From positions 3,047,407 to 3,111,406 of the forward strand of contig NC_019680.1 of assembly GCF_000316685.1 (NCBI RefSeq): 64,000 nucleotides of DNA, read 5' to 3'. Positions within the stretch are counted from its first letter, which is position 1. Each line of letters starts with the position of its first letter. Of the stretch, positions 36,033 to 44,505 are shown piece by piece. The notes beneath the pieces were generated by a model. The model was not told the origin of the DNA, searched no databases, and saw only the letters and a list, made by a program, of their open reading frames with translations. Origin of the DNA: Synechococcus sp. PCC 6312 (GTDB lineage: Bacteria > Cyanobacteriota > Cyanobacteriia > Thermosynechococcales > Thermosynechococcaceae). Made by a program: the position numbers and the translations under genes.

Positions 36033-36599
36033 CTACAGTCCTTCCATGGGGACACCGAGAAAACTAGCAATTTCAGCCCCTTGATTTTCTAAATCCGCTA
36101 GGGGTAGGGGTTGGCCAACACGGGTTAAGGGAATTTCCCCTCGTCCTTTAATGCGTAAATACAAAGCCCGCTTGGGATTGAACCCCTCCCGAATAATGAT
36201 CCGCAAGGCCTGGACATCACTCATCCGGCAAGAAATTTCAATGATGCGATTTTTCCCCGGAAAGCCGTAGCGAAACACCTTGACTTGACCCGTCTCCTTA
36301 TTGAACTCGTTGTAACCACCACCCACATCCCAAGCAATGGTTAACCACAGATAGGTGGAAAGGAGCAATGCCGCTACGCCATAAAAGCCAATTGCGATCC
36401 CCTGGGGAATAAACACTAGTTCCAGCGGATTGCCGATGGGTAAAAGGTTTTGATGTAAGTAGCTCGATAGCCCCGCCAAAAAAAAGCCCAGGCCCCCAAT
36501 GGCGACAACGACAGCCCAAAAGTAATTACTAAACCGTCTGGCCCCAACCACGCCATAGCGCAGAATAGATTTTTGGGTTGAGGGAGTTGAAGTCACCAT
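36033..36599 (-). CDS. ycf4: Photosystem I assembly protein Ycf4
   Basis: 188 aa thylakoid membrane protein that helps photosystem I assembly. N-terminal soluble part (LRYGVVGARRFSNYFWA), two helices (AVVVAIGGLGFFLAGL and IAIGFYGVAALLLSTYLWL), then the conserved WDVGGGYNEFNKETGQVKVF and FRYGFPGKNRIIEIS. Length and order are standard. Start ATG 36599. It faces the displaced radical SAM fragment tail to tail. Confidence 0.95.
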   Translation of the reverse strand: MVTSTPSTQKSILRYGVVGARRFSNYFWAVVVAIGGLGFFLAGLSSYLHQNLLPIGNPLELVFIPQGIAIGFYGVAALLLSTYLWLTIAWDVGGGYNEFNKETGQVKVFRYGFPGKNRIIEISCRMSDVQALRIIIREGFNPKRALYLRIKGRGEIPLTRVGQPLPLADLENQGAEIASFLGVPMEGL

Positions 36600-36827
36600 A
36601 GGAAAAATTGTTCAGGTTAAACAGCTTGCCATCCTTGAGTATAAGGGGTTTGGGTTCATTGCTTTGGGAACGATGGTTAGGGGTTACATTGAATTGTATC
36701 CAGCCGATCAGATAACTATTGACAGCATCCACAACTAGACTCAGTGACAAGAAATCAAGAGTTTATGCAAACCGAGGAGAAGAGGAGGACAATAAAAGTA
36801 ACTCTCATTGTTTAGGGTAGGGTTTCT

Positions 36828-37604
36828 ATGGGCGGCCCAGTCATCACGATTTTAATTGCCCTGTTCATCTTTGCCAGTAGCGGGATTAAGTTGGATCGGG
36901 AATATCAACGGGGAGTCATTTTTCGGTTGGGGCGATTACAAGGGGTCAGGGGGCCTGGCCTGTATTGGATTGTGCCACTTATGGATCAAAAGGTGCAATT
37001 AGATGTCCGCACAAAAACGGTAGATATCGAGCCTCAAGAAACGGTCACTGCCGATAGTGTCACCATCAAAGTCAATGCGGTTTTGTATTATCGGATTTTG
37101 CGAGGGGATAAAGCCATTAACCGGGTCGAAAATTATCAAATGGCCGTGTATCAGGTGGCTATGACAACCCTGCGGAATGTGGTCGGGCAGAACAATTTGG
37201 ATGATGTTTTACAAAATCGAGATCGGATCAATCAGAAAGTTCAAGAAATTGTTGATGAAATTACAGAACCCTGGGGAATTGAGATTGAGCGGGTGGAAAT
37301 GAAGGATGTAGAAATTCCTCTAGGAATGCAGCGGGCTATGGCCAAAGAAGCGGAGGCTTTCCGGGAAAAACGGGCCCGTTTAATTAAAGCCACTGCCGAA
37401 CAGGAAGCCTCCATCAAACTATCGGAAGCCTCTCGTAACATTATGGAAAACCCGGCGGCTTTAGAGTTGAGACGGCTACAAATGCTAACAGAAATTGGCG
37501 CAGAAAATAACACGACGACAATTGTGATGTTGCCCTCAGACTTGATTACTCTGGCAAAAAACTGGTCGGAGGCAAAAGCAGCCCAAAATCAATCACCAAA
37601 TTAG
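36828..37604 (+). CDS. Slipin/stomatin-like SPFH protein
   Basis: 258 aa. One N-terminal membrane hairpin (ITILIALFIFASSGI), then an SPFH domain (YQRGVIFRLGRLQGVRGPGL, VDIEPQETVTADSVTIKVNA), a helical C-terminal part (AMAKEAEAFREKRARLIKAT) and a conserved hydrophobic tail (TTIVMLPSDLI). Slipins form large membrane rings; no NfeD partner gene is next to it. Start ATG 36828. Confidence 0.9.
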   Translation: MGGPVITILIALFIFASSGIKLDREYQRGVIFRLGRLQGVRGPGLYWIVPLMDQKVQLDVRTKTVDIEPQETVTADSVTIKVNAVLYYRILRGDKAINRVENYQMAVYQVAMTTLRNVVGQNNLDDVLQNRDRINQKVQEIVDEITEPWGIEIERVEMKDVEIPLGMQRAMAKEAEAFREKRARLIKATAEQEASIKLSEASRNIMENPAALELRRLQMLTEIGAENNTTTIVMLPSDLITLAKNWSEAKAAQNQSPN

Positions 37605-37634
37605 TTACAGCAAGTAAAATATATCTAAGTCTTC

Positions 37635-37997
37635 CTAGCTGTCACGCTCGCCACTGAGGCTGGGTACGGGAGAACGACCCTCATTAAATTCTTCAATCCG
37701 TTGTTGGGCATAGGGATCGGTAGTAAAGAACTGTTCTCCCCCCTCTTGGATAACCAGGCGTTGGCAGGGGATCGTGTCGGATAAAATCGCACTGGCCATC
37801 ATCCCAGAATGAATTTCTAGCTGGGCCGCCTGCATAGCCTCAAACACTAGCCGCTGGCCTGGGAAGACAACCCGCTCAAAATACCAATTGGGAATGTTGG
37901 TAATCCGGGCGATCTGCATTTTGCTACTGACATTGACATAGCAGCAAAGAATCCGGTCGGGGTGTTCGCTGGGGACGGGATCAAAGACCTGAGACAT
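37635..37997 (-). CDS. DUF1830 family protein
   Basis: 120 aa soluble protein. RILCCYVNVSSKMQIARITN and IPNWYFERVVFPGQRLVFEA are the hallmark of the cyanobacterial DUF1830 family, with a conserved CC pair. Function unknown. ATG 37997 is chosen over GTG 38009. Convergent with the slipin gene. Confidence 0.8.
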   Translation of the reverse strand: MSQVFDPVPSEHPDRILCCYVNVSSKMQIARITNIPNWYFERVVFPGQRLVFEAMQAAQLEIHSGMMASAILSDTIPCQRLVIQEGGEQFFTTDPYAQQRIEEFNEGRSPVPSLSGERDS

Positions 37998-38193
37998 GGA
38001 GGAGATCACTACACGCGAGCGCGACTAACGACCCTTAGAGGCTAACACTCCTAAAAAATGCTGATTGTAAAGTCAACTACAACTTAGGCAGATCATCTCT
38101 AATCCTGATCCCCAGGCCTGAGTCTGAGAGCATTGTGCTAGAAAATAAAGAAGTGTGAAGTATTTTTATTTCTCTCACTATAGGCTTTTAGTC

Positions 38194-39789
38194 ATGGACA
38201 ACCCCAAATCAGACCGAGTTTTGTATGTCCGACTGCCCTGTAACCCCATTTTCCCCATTGGTGTTGTTTATCTTGCGGATCACATTCACAAGCAACTGCC
38301 AGGGGTTGAGCAGCGGATTTTTGATTTGGGGACAGTGCCACCCTTGGACTTTCGTGTCGCATTGAATGAATGTATTGATCATTTTCAGCCAACGGTACTG
38401 GTTTTTTCCTGGCGGGATATTCAAATCTATGCACCCGTGGGCGGCCGTGGCGGTAATCCCTTACAAAATGCCTTTGAGTTTTACTACGCCAAAAATCCCC
38501 TGATTAAACTGCGCGGGGCCTGGGGGGGCTTGCGGATGGCCTCAACCTATTTATTGGAACTGTGGCGAAATCTGAGTTTGATTAAACAAGGCCTAAAACG
38601 GGCAAAAAAATATCATCCCGAAATCAAAACCGTTGTCGGTGGTGGGGCGGTCAGTGTTTTTTATCAACAACTGGGCAAAAGTTTACCCCAAGGCACAATT
38701 ATTTCAGTCGGCGAAGGGGAAAGCCTGTTAACGAATTTATTGCAGGGTAAAGAGTTTCGTCAAGAACGCTGTTATGTAGTCGGAGAAAGTGCGCCACGGG
38801 ATCGCTTGATCCATGAATGGCCAACCCCGATTGAGAAAACCGCCTGTGATTATCCCTACATCAGCCAGATTTGGCCCGAATTTGAGTATTACTTCCAAGA
38901 AGATGACTTCTATATAGGCGTGCAAACCAAGCGCGGCTGTCCCCATAACTGTTGCTATTGCGTTTATACCGTCGTTGAAGGGAAACAAGTCCGAATCAAC
39001 CCGGCCGATGAAGTGGTGGCGGAGATGCAGCAACTTTATGCCAAGGGAATGCGGAATTTTTGGTTTACGGACGCGCAATTTATCCCAGCCCGCAAGTTTA
39101 TTCCTGATGTGGAAGAACTCCTGGAAAAAATCTTGGCGGCGGGCATGAAAGATATTCACTGGGCGGCCTATATTCGGGCCGATAATCTCACTCCCCGTCT
39201 CTGTGAGCTGATGGTGCAAACGGGGATGAATTACTTTGAAATCGGGATTACCAGCGGCTCCCAAGAACTCGTGCGGAAAATGCGGATGGGTTACAACCTG
39301 CGGACGGTACTAGAAAACTGTCGGGACTTAAAAGCGGCCGGTTTTAATGATTTGGTTTCTGTAAATTACTCCTTTAATGTGATTGATGAGCGGCCCGAGA
39401 CCATTGCCCAGACTGTGGCTTATCACCGAGCTTTGGAAGAGATTTTTGGTGCGGACAAGGTTGAACCAGCGATTTTCTTCATTGGCCTGCAACCCCACAC
39501 CCATCTGGAAGAATACGCCTTCAAGAAAAATATTCTCAAACCGGGCTATGATCCCCTGGCGATTCACTTACCTTGGGTAGCGAAAAAACTCCTCTGGAAT
39601 CCGGAACCCTTGGGATCAGTCTTTGGAGAAGTCTGTCTCCAGGCCTGGAAACGGAACCCCAACGACTTTGGCCGGGAGGTGATGGCGATTCTGGAATCAC
39701 GATTTGGTTGCGCTCCCCTGGAACAAGCTCTTCATGCCCCCATCGAGGAAAAAGTGGATTCTTCCCAATTAGTTGGAGCCGGCCGTTAA
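38194..39789 (+). CDS. B12-binding radical SAM protein of unknown function
   Basis: 531 aa. N-terminal cobalamin-binding-like part (PIGVVYLADHIHKQLPGVEQ, FQPTVLVFSWRDIQIYAPVG, VVGGGAVSVFY), then a radical SAM core with RGCPHNCCYCVY near residue 248 and typical segments FWFTDAQFIPARKF, MNYFEIGITSGSQELVRKM and FNVIDERPETI. This is the B12-radical SAM class that includes BchE and methylases, but I cannot pick a reaction. ATG 38194 is favoured over GTG 38155. Confidence 0.83.
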   Translation: MDNPKSDRVLYVRLPCNPIFPIGVVYLADHIHKQLPGVEQRIFDLGTVPPLDFRVALNECIDHFQPTVLVFSWRDIQIYAPVGGRGGNPLQNAFEFYYAKNPLIKLRGAWGGLRMASTYLLELWRNLSLIKQGLKRAKKYHPEIKTVVGGGAVSVFYQQLGKSLPQGTIISVGEGESLLTNLLQGKEFRQERCYVVGESAPRDRLIHEWPTPIEKTACDYPYISQIWPEFEYYFQEDDFYIGVQTKRGCPHNCCYCVYTVVEGKQVRINPADEVVAEMQQLYAKGMRNFWFTDAQFIPARKFIPDVEELLEKILAAGMKDIHWAAYIRADNLTPRLCELMVQTGMNYFEIGITSGSQELVRKMRMGYNLRTVLENCRDLKAAGFNDLVSVNYSFNVIDERPETIAQTVAYHRALEEIFGADKVEPAIFFIGLQPHTHLEEYAFKKNILKPGYDPLAIHLPWVAKKLLWNPEPLGSVFGEVCLQAWKRNPNDFGREVMAILESRFGCAPLEQALHAPIEEKVDSSQLVGAGR

Positions 39790-39921
39790 TCTGGTCACAG
39801 AAACTACAGACACGGATCAAAAGTTGCCGTTCCCCCTTAGGATATGATCTAGGGCATTCCTGGAATGGGGTTTTGCAACCAAATTTTTTTGACGTAGTTT
39901 TTGATACGAGGAAGGAATCAG

Positions 39922-40938
39922 GTGGTTAGAGTCGCAATTAATGGTTTTGGCCGGATCGGGCGTAACTTTATGCGCTGCTGGCTACAACGGAAAGCGAATA
40001 GCAAACTTAATATTGTTGCCATTAACGATACGTCTGATCCCCGGACTAATGCTCACTTGCTGCGTTACGACTCAATGTTGGGTACGTTTAATGATGTCGA
40101 GATCAGTGCTGATGATAATTGTATCTATGCTGACGGCGAAACGGTGAAATGCGTCTCGGATCGTAACCCCGAAAACTTGCCCTGGAAAGAATGGGATATT
40201 GATCTGATTATTGAATCCACTGGGGTATTTGTCAGCCGCGATGGGGCAAGTAAGCACGTCAACGCGGGAGCCAAAAAAGTCCTAATTACGGCTCCCGGTA
40301 AAGGCAATGTGCCGATGTATGTTGTCGGCGTGAATCATACTGATTATGATCCCAACGAAACCATCCTCAGTAATGCCAGTTGCACGACCAACTGTTTAGC
40401 TCCGATTGTGAAAGTCCTCCATGAACGGTTCAAAATCAAACAGGGGATGATGACCACCACCCACAGCTACACCGGGGATCAGCGGTTATTGGATGCCAGT
40501 CACCGGGATTTACGGCGGGCCCGGGCGGCAGCGATGAACATTGTCCCCACTTCAACTGGGGCAGCTAAAGCAGTCGGCCTGGTGATCCCCGAGTTACAAG
40601 GCAAACTCAACGGGATTGCGCTACGGGTGCCAACTCCCAATGTTTCGGTGGTGGACTTTGTCGCGGAAGTGGAAACTCCTACCTTAGCTGAGCAGGTGAA
40701 TGAAACTCTGAAACAGGCCGCTGAAACCAACATGAAAGGGATCATCCACTACAGCGATTTGGAATTGGTTTCTAGTGATTATCGTGGGCATCCGGCCTCC
40801 TCGATTTTAGATGCCTCCTTAACGATGGTCATGGGTGGCAACATGGTTAAGGTGGTGGCCTGGTATGACAACGAATGGGGCTATAGCCAACGGGTGCTGG
40901 ATTTGGCTGAATATGTAGCCGCCCATTGGTCAGCTTAG
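39922..40938 (+). CDS. gap2: Glyceraldehyde-3-phosphate dehydrogenase, photosynthetic Gap2 type
   Basis: 338 aa. NAD(P) fold [17 protein letters not shown], dinucleotide-specificity segment [20 protein letters not shown] (Gap2-type, dual NADP/NAD), catalytic cysteine in SNASCTTNC (residue ~154), and [20 protein letters not shown]. The dinucleotide loop and [20 protein letters not shown] match cyanobacterial Gap2, which works in the Calvin cycle. The start is GTG 39922, preceded by the ribosome site AGGAAGGAA; no upstream ATG fits the family. No C-terminal CP12-like tail. Confidence 0.95.
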   Translation: MVRVAINGFGRIGRNFMRCWLQRKANSKLNIVAINDTSDPRTNAHLLRYDSMLGTFNDVEISADDNCIYADGETVKCVSDRNPENLPWKEWDIDLIIESTGVFVSRDGASKHVNAGAKKVLITAPGKGNVPMYVVGVNHTDYDPNETILSNASCTTNCLAPIVKVLHERFKIKQGMMTTTHSYTGDQRLLDASHRDLRRARAAAMNIVPTSTGAAKAVGLVIPELQGKLNGIALRVPTPNVSVVDFVAEVETPTLAEQVNETLKQAAETNMKGIIHYSDLELVSSDYRGHPASSILDASLTMVMGGNMVKVVAWYDNEWGYSQRVLDLAEYVAAHWSA

Positions 40939-40996
40939 GTTGATGTTCTAGAATCAAAATCTATCTCTACTGCGATTGCGCTTAGGTTTGAGTTGA

Positions 40997-42145
40997 ATGA
41001 AAGATAAATCCATGCTCATGATCCCAGGCCCGACTCCGGTGCCGGAATCTGTTCTACGCGCCCTAGGTACTCATCCGATGGGCCATCGCAGTGGAGAATT
41101 TAGCCAGATTTTTGCCCGCGTTACCCAAGGCCTGAAGTGGCTGCATCAAACAGAAAATGATGTTCTGATTTTGGCCTCCAGTGGTACCGGAGCAATGGAA
41201 GCCGGGCTGATCAATTTCCTCAGTCCAGGGGATCGAGTCTTAGTCGGCTCCAATGGGAAATTTGGGGAACGCTGGGCAGAAGTGGCCTTGGCCTATGGTC
41301 TGGATGTGCAGGAAGTCAAATCTCCTTGGGGAACGCCCCTCAATCCCGATGATTTCAAAGCGGCTCTCGAGGCTGATACCGCTAAAACCATCAAAGCTGT
41401 TGTCATTACCCACAGCGAGACTTCTACGGGGGTGCTCAACGATCTCGAAGCCATTAATCACCATGTCAAAGCCCATGGCGCGCTGATTATTGTCGATGCT
41501 GTCACCAGTCTTGGGGCCGTATCAGTACCCGTAGATGCCTGGGGCCTGGATGTGGTCGGGTCGGGTTCCCAAAAAGGTTACATGATGCCGCCAGGGTTAG
41601 GGTTTGTTTCGGTCAGTGCCAAGGCCTGGGAAGCCTACACAACCGCAAAATTACCCAAGTTTTATTTGGATTTGGGCAAATATCGCAAAGATGCGGCTAA
41701 AAACACCACACCCTACACACCCGCGATCAATCTGTTCTTTGCCTTAGATGTAGCTCTGGAAATCATGAAAGCCGAGGGATTAGAGAATATTTTTGCCCGT
41801 CATGCCCGACTGACCCAGGCCATGCGAGCCGCGATTAAAGCCTTGAATTTAGACCTCTATGCCCCGGATGATTCAGCCAGTCCAGCCATTACAGCGGTGG
41901 CTCCAAAAGGGATTGATGCCGAGAAAATTCGCTCGATTATGAAAAAACGCTTTGATATTGTCTTAGCGGGCGGGCAGGATCACCTCAAGGGGCAAGTGTT
42001 TCGGATTGGGCATTTGGGTTTTGTCTGTGACCGAGATATTTTGGCGGCGATTGCTGGCCTGGAAGCTTCGTTACGGGAATTGGGCTATGAGTCCTTTGTT
42101 CCAGGGGCGGGTGTGGTAGCGGCAGCTAAAGTCATTTCAGGTTAA
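40997..42145 (+). CDS. Class V aminotransferase (serine/alanine-glyoxylate type)
   Basis: 382 aa PLP enzyme. N-terminal MIPGPTPVPESVLRALGTH, MGHRSGEF, SSGTGAMEA, ITHSETSTGVLND, VDAVTSLGAV and the cofactor lysine in GSGSQKGYMMPPG (residue ~193). Homologues act as alanine- or serine-glyoxylate transaminases in photorespiration; older cyanobacterial annotations call this family soluble hydrogenase 42 kDa subunit. 58 bases downstream of gap2, probably a separate unit or readthrough. Confidence 0.9.
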   Translation: MKDKSMLMIPGPTPVPESVLRALGTHPMGHRSGEFSQIFARVTQGLKWLHQTENDVLILASSGTGAMEAGLINFLSPGDRVLVGSNGKFGERWAEVALAYGLDVQEVKSPWGTPLNPDDFKAALEADTAKTIKAVVITHSETSTGVLNDLEAINHHVKAHGALIIVDAVTSLGAVSVPVDAWGLDVVGSGSQKGYMMPPGLGFVSVSAKAWEAYTTAKLPKFYLDLGKYRKDAAKNTTPYTPAINLFFALDVALEIMKAEGLENIFARHARLTQAMRAAIKALNLDLYAPDDSASPAITAVAPKGIDAEKIRSIMKKRFDIVLAGGQDHLKGQVFRIGHLGFVCDRDILAAIAGLEASLRELGYESFVPGAGVVAAAKVISG

Positions 42146-42171
42146 GTTATTCCTCTCATCCAGTAGGGTTA

Positions 42172-43020
42172 ATGAGTCTCCCTGATTTCAGTCAAGTTCC
42201 AGCAGGTGAGGCGATTTGGCATGAATTTCCAGCGCGGGATTTTGTCCGGGTACGGGCCAGCTTAACGGAAGAAACCGCGTTTATTGTTTGGCAAGGGGCG
42301 ATCTACAGTCTTGTCCCTGGGGAAAAGAAGCAGCATTTATTCGATATTGTCGGCATGAGTGCGGCCCGGTGTTTAGCACATCCTGAGGGGGGGTGGGACT
42401 TTACCTCACGGGAATTACTCTTTTACCTTGATCCCAAATCCGGTGAATTGCTGCATCGTTGGCATAATCCCTGGACAGATGAGACAGTTACCGTTGTTCA
42501 TGTGGCTAATAGTCCAGTGCAAGGCCGGTTTCGCCATGATTTCCCCGCTCTCGTCACACCGGAAACCACGACGTTTATTTTTGATCTATTTCCTAACTAT
42601 CCCAATTCCCTAGCGGATGATCCCAAATTTCAGGACTATAGCCCCCAGGCCCTGTATCAAGCGGTAGAACTTTTTAAGCTGACCGTACCAACAGCTGAGA
42701 TTTTGAACCCTGACCCGCCCTGCATTGAGAAATTGCTCTTGGCCTGGAGCCGGATTGGGCCGTGGTTGCCGTGGATGAAGATGGGGGCCTGGCCTGGCCA
42801 GATGATTTATAGTGCCAGTGGTCGCAAGGTCATGCAATTTGATCAGTTACCGCGCCTGATTCAAGAGCAAATTCAAACCCGATTACCCTTGTTCACCCAG
42901 GCCCCGCCCCAGAAACTTGATACCGAAGACATGACCTCCTGGCGATATTTTGCCCAGAACTTTGAAGCCTATTTAGCGGGTGAACAATTTCCCTTGCCAG
43001 CCCCTAATGACTCAAATTGA
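42172..43020 (+). CDS. DUF1838 family protein
   Basis: 282 aa soluble protein. The segment YLDPKSGELLHRWHNPWTDE and VVHVANSPVQGRF is typical of DUF1838. An early part reads FVRVRASLTEETAFIVWQGA. Function unknown. It begins 26 bases after the aminotransferase stop on the same strand, so may be co-transcribed. Confidence 0.78.
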   Translation: MSLPDFSQVPAGEAIWHEFPARDFVRVRASLTEETAFIVWQGAIYSLVPGEKKQHLFDIVGMSAARCLAHPEGGWDFTSRELLFYLDPKSGELLHRWHNPWTDETVTVVHVANSPVQGRFRHDFPALVTPETTTFIFDLFPNYPNSLADDPKFQDYSPQALYQAVELFKLTVPTAEILNPDPPCIEKLLLAWSRIGPWLPWMKMGAWPGQMIYSASGRKVMQFDQLPRLIQEQIQTRLPLFTQAPPQKLDTEDMTSWRYFAQNFEAYLAGEQFPLPAPNDSN

Positions 43021-43041
43021 TAGTTTTCGATCAATCCATTC

Positions 43042-43878
43042 ATGCGCCGTGACTCTATTTACTACCAAATACTTCAGCAATTTCCCACTTGCCTTTTTGA
43101 ACTGATGGGTGTTGCCCCTAATCACGCCAAAAATTATCAATTTATCTCAGTAACCCTAAAAGAAACGGCCTTTGAACTTGATGGTATTTTGCTCCCCTCT
43201 ACAGACTCCGAGCCAAGTATCGTTTATTTCTTAGAAGTTCAGTTTCAGAAAGATGAACAGTTTTATGAGCGTTTTTTTAGTGAACTGTTTATTCACTTGT
43301 ATCGCTACCGAACCACCCTGCAAGATTGGCAAGCCGCCGTCATTTATCCCAATCGCCTGGCCGAGCAACGGGACACTAGTTTATATCAGGCATTACTTCA
43401 GAGTGGAAAAGTTCATCGGATTTATTTAGATGAATTGGGGGAAACGGACTCATTGCCCTTAAACTTGATGAAACTGACAATTACATCTTCGGATAAAGCC
43501 CCAACATTTGCCCGTCAGCTTGCCCAAAAAGCCCAGGCCCAACCCGCCATCATCGAGTTACTGACTACAATCATGGTGTATAAGTTCACAAATCTAAGTC
43601 GGGATGAGGTAAGAGAAATGCTTGGATTTACCAGGACAGAACTGAAAAATACCCGCTTTTATCAAGAGGTCAAGGCTGAAGGAGTTGAAGAAGGACGACA
43701 AGAAGGGGAGTTAGCAATTTTGATGCGAGTGTTAAAACGTCGTTTTGGCCCTATACCCACAACTTTAGAATCCCAAATTCAATCTCTATCCCAGGCCCAG
43801 CTTGAATCCCTGGCTGAAGCTATCTTTGATTTCAATGCACTTGCAGATGTCCAGGCCTGGATTAGCACCCTCAAATAA
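43042..43878 (+). CDS. Rpn/DUF2887-type putative nuclease
   Basis: 278 aa of the recombination-promoting nuclease / DUF2887 family. N-terminal RRDSIYYQILQQFPTCLFEL, the PD-(D/E)XK-like core IVYFLEVQFQKDEQFYERFF, and a C-terminal helical part with GVEEGRQEGELAILMRVLKR. Such genes multiply in cyanobacteria and are often mobile. Starts 21 bases after the DUF1838 stop. Confidence 0.85.
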   Translation: MRRDSIYYQILQQFPTCLFELMGVAPNHAKNYQFISVTLKETAFELDGILLPSTDSEPSIVYFLEVQFQKDEQFYERFFSELFIHLYRYRTTLQDWQAAVIYPNRLAEQRDTSLYQALLQSGKVHRIYLDELGETDSLPLNLMKLTITSSDKAPTFARQLAQKAQAQPAIIELLTTIMVYKFTNLSRDEVREMLGFTRTELKNTRFYQEVKAEGVEEGRQEGELAILMRVLKRRFGPIPTTLESQIQSLSQAQLESLAEAIFDFNALADVQAWISTLK

Positions 43879-43892
43879 CAATTAGCGTGAAC

Positions 43893-44325
43893 ATGAGCGA
43901 GCAATATCTAACAGATTTTAGTCCATGGATTAACCAAACAGTCCAGTTATTAAGGGAGCAGCGTTGGCAGGAAATTGATGTCTCAAATTTGATTGACGAG
44001 GTTGAAAGCTTGGGGAAAAGTGAACGACGGGGAATTGCCAGTCAACTCACTCGTCTTTTGCTCCATTTGCTTAGATGGCAATATCAACCAGTGCCGCTCC
44101 GATAGTTGGTTAGACTCGATTACGGATGCCCGGACTCAGATTGAATTGGCGATTGAGGACAGTCCGAGCTTAAAAAGTTTTCCAGCCCTACAACTTGCCG
44201 CGAGTTATCAACGGGCCTGGTCTCAAGCTGCGGCACAAACTGGGATCAAGGTTGCCCGATTTCCAGAGGTGTGTCCATACCCTTTAGAACAGGTCTTAAC
44301 CGAAAACTGGCTGCCAGAATGCTAA
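43893..44325 (+). pseudogene. DUF29 family gene with a frameshift
   Basis: From ATG 43893 the first part encodes the DUF29 start (DFSPWINQTVQLLREQRWQE, LIDEVESLGKSERR, LLLHLLRWQYQP) and stops at TAG 44103. The remaining family sequence continues in another frame (SDSWLDSITDARTQIELAIE, ARFPEVCPYPLEQVLTENWL). The switch lies near 44085-44095, best explained by one base gained or lost. Either a real inactivation or a sequencing error. Next to the Rpn gene, another accessory family. Confidence 0.8.
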
Positions 44326-44505
44326 ATCTTCAAAAAAGCAGCCATAGGAAAATCCTGGCCTGGTTAATCAACGTTCCTTGTTCTAAGAACGATGCATCTC
44401 TAATCTGAACCCCTGCCACAAACAACCAGCAGATCCCCCTGGGAGGAGAGAGTACGTCACCCTTACGGACTGGGATAATGGAGATACCCTTGGTCTGGAT
44501 TTGCC

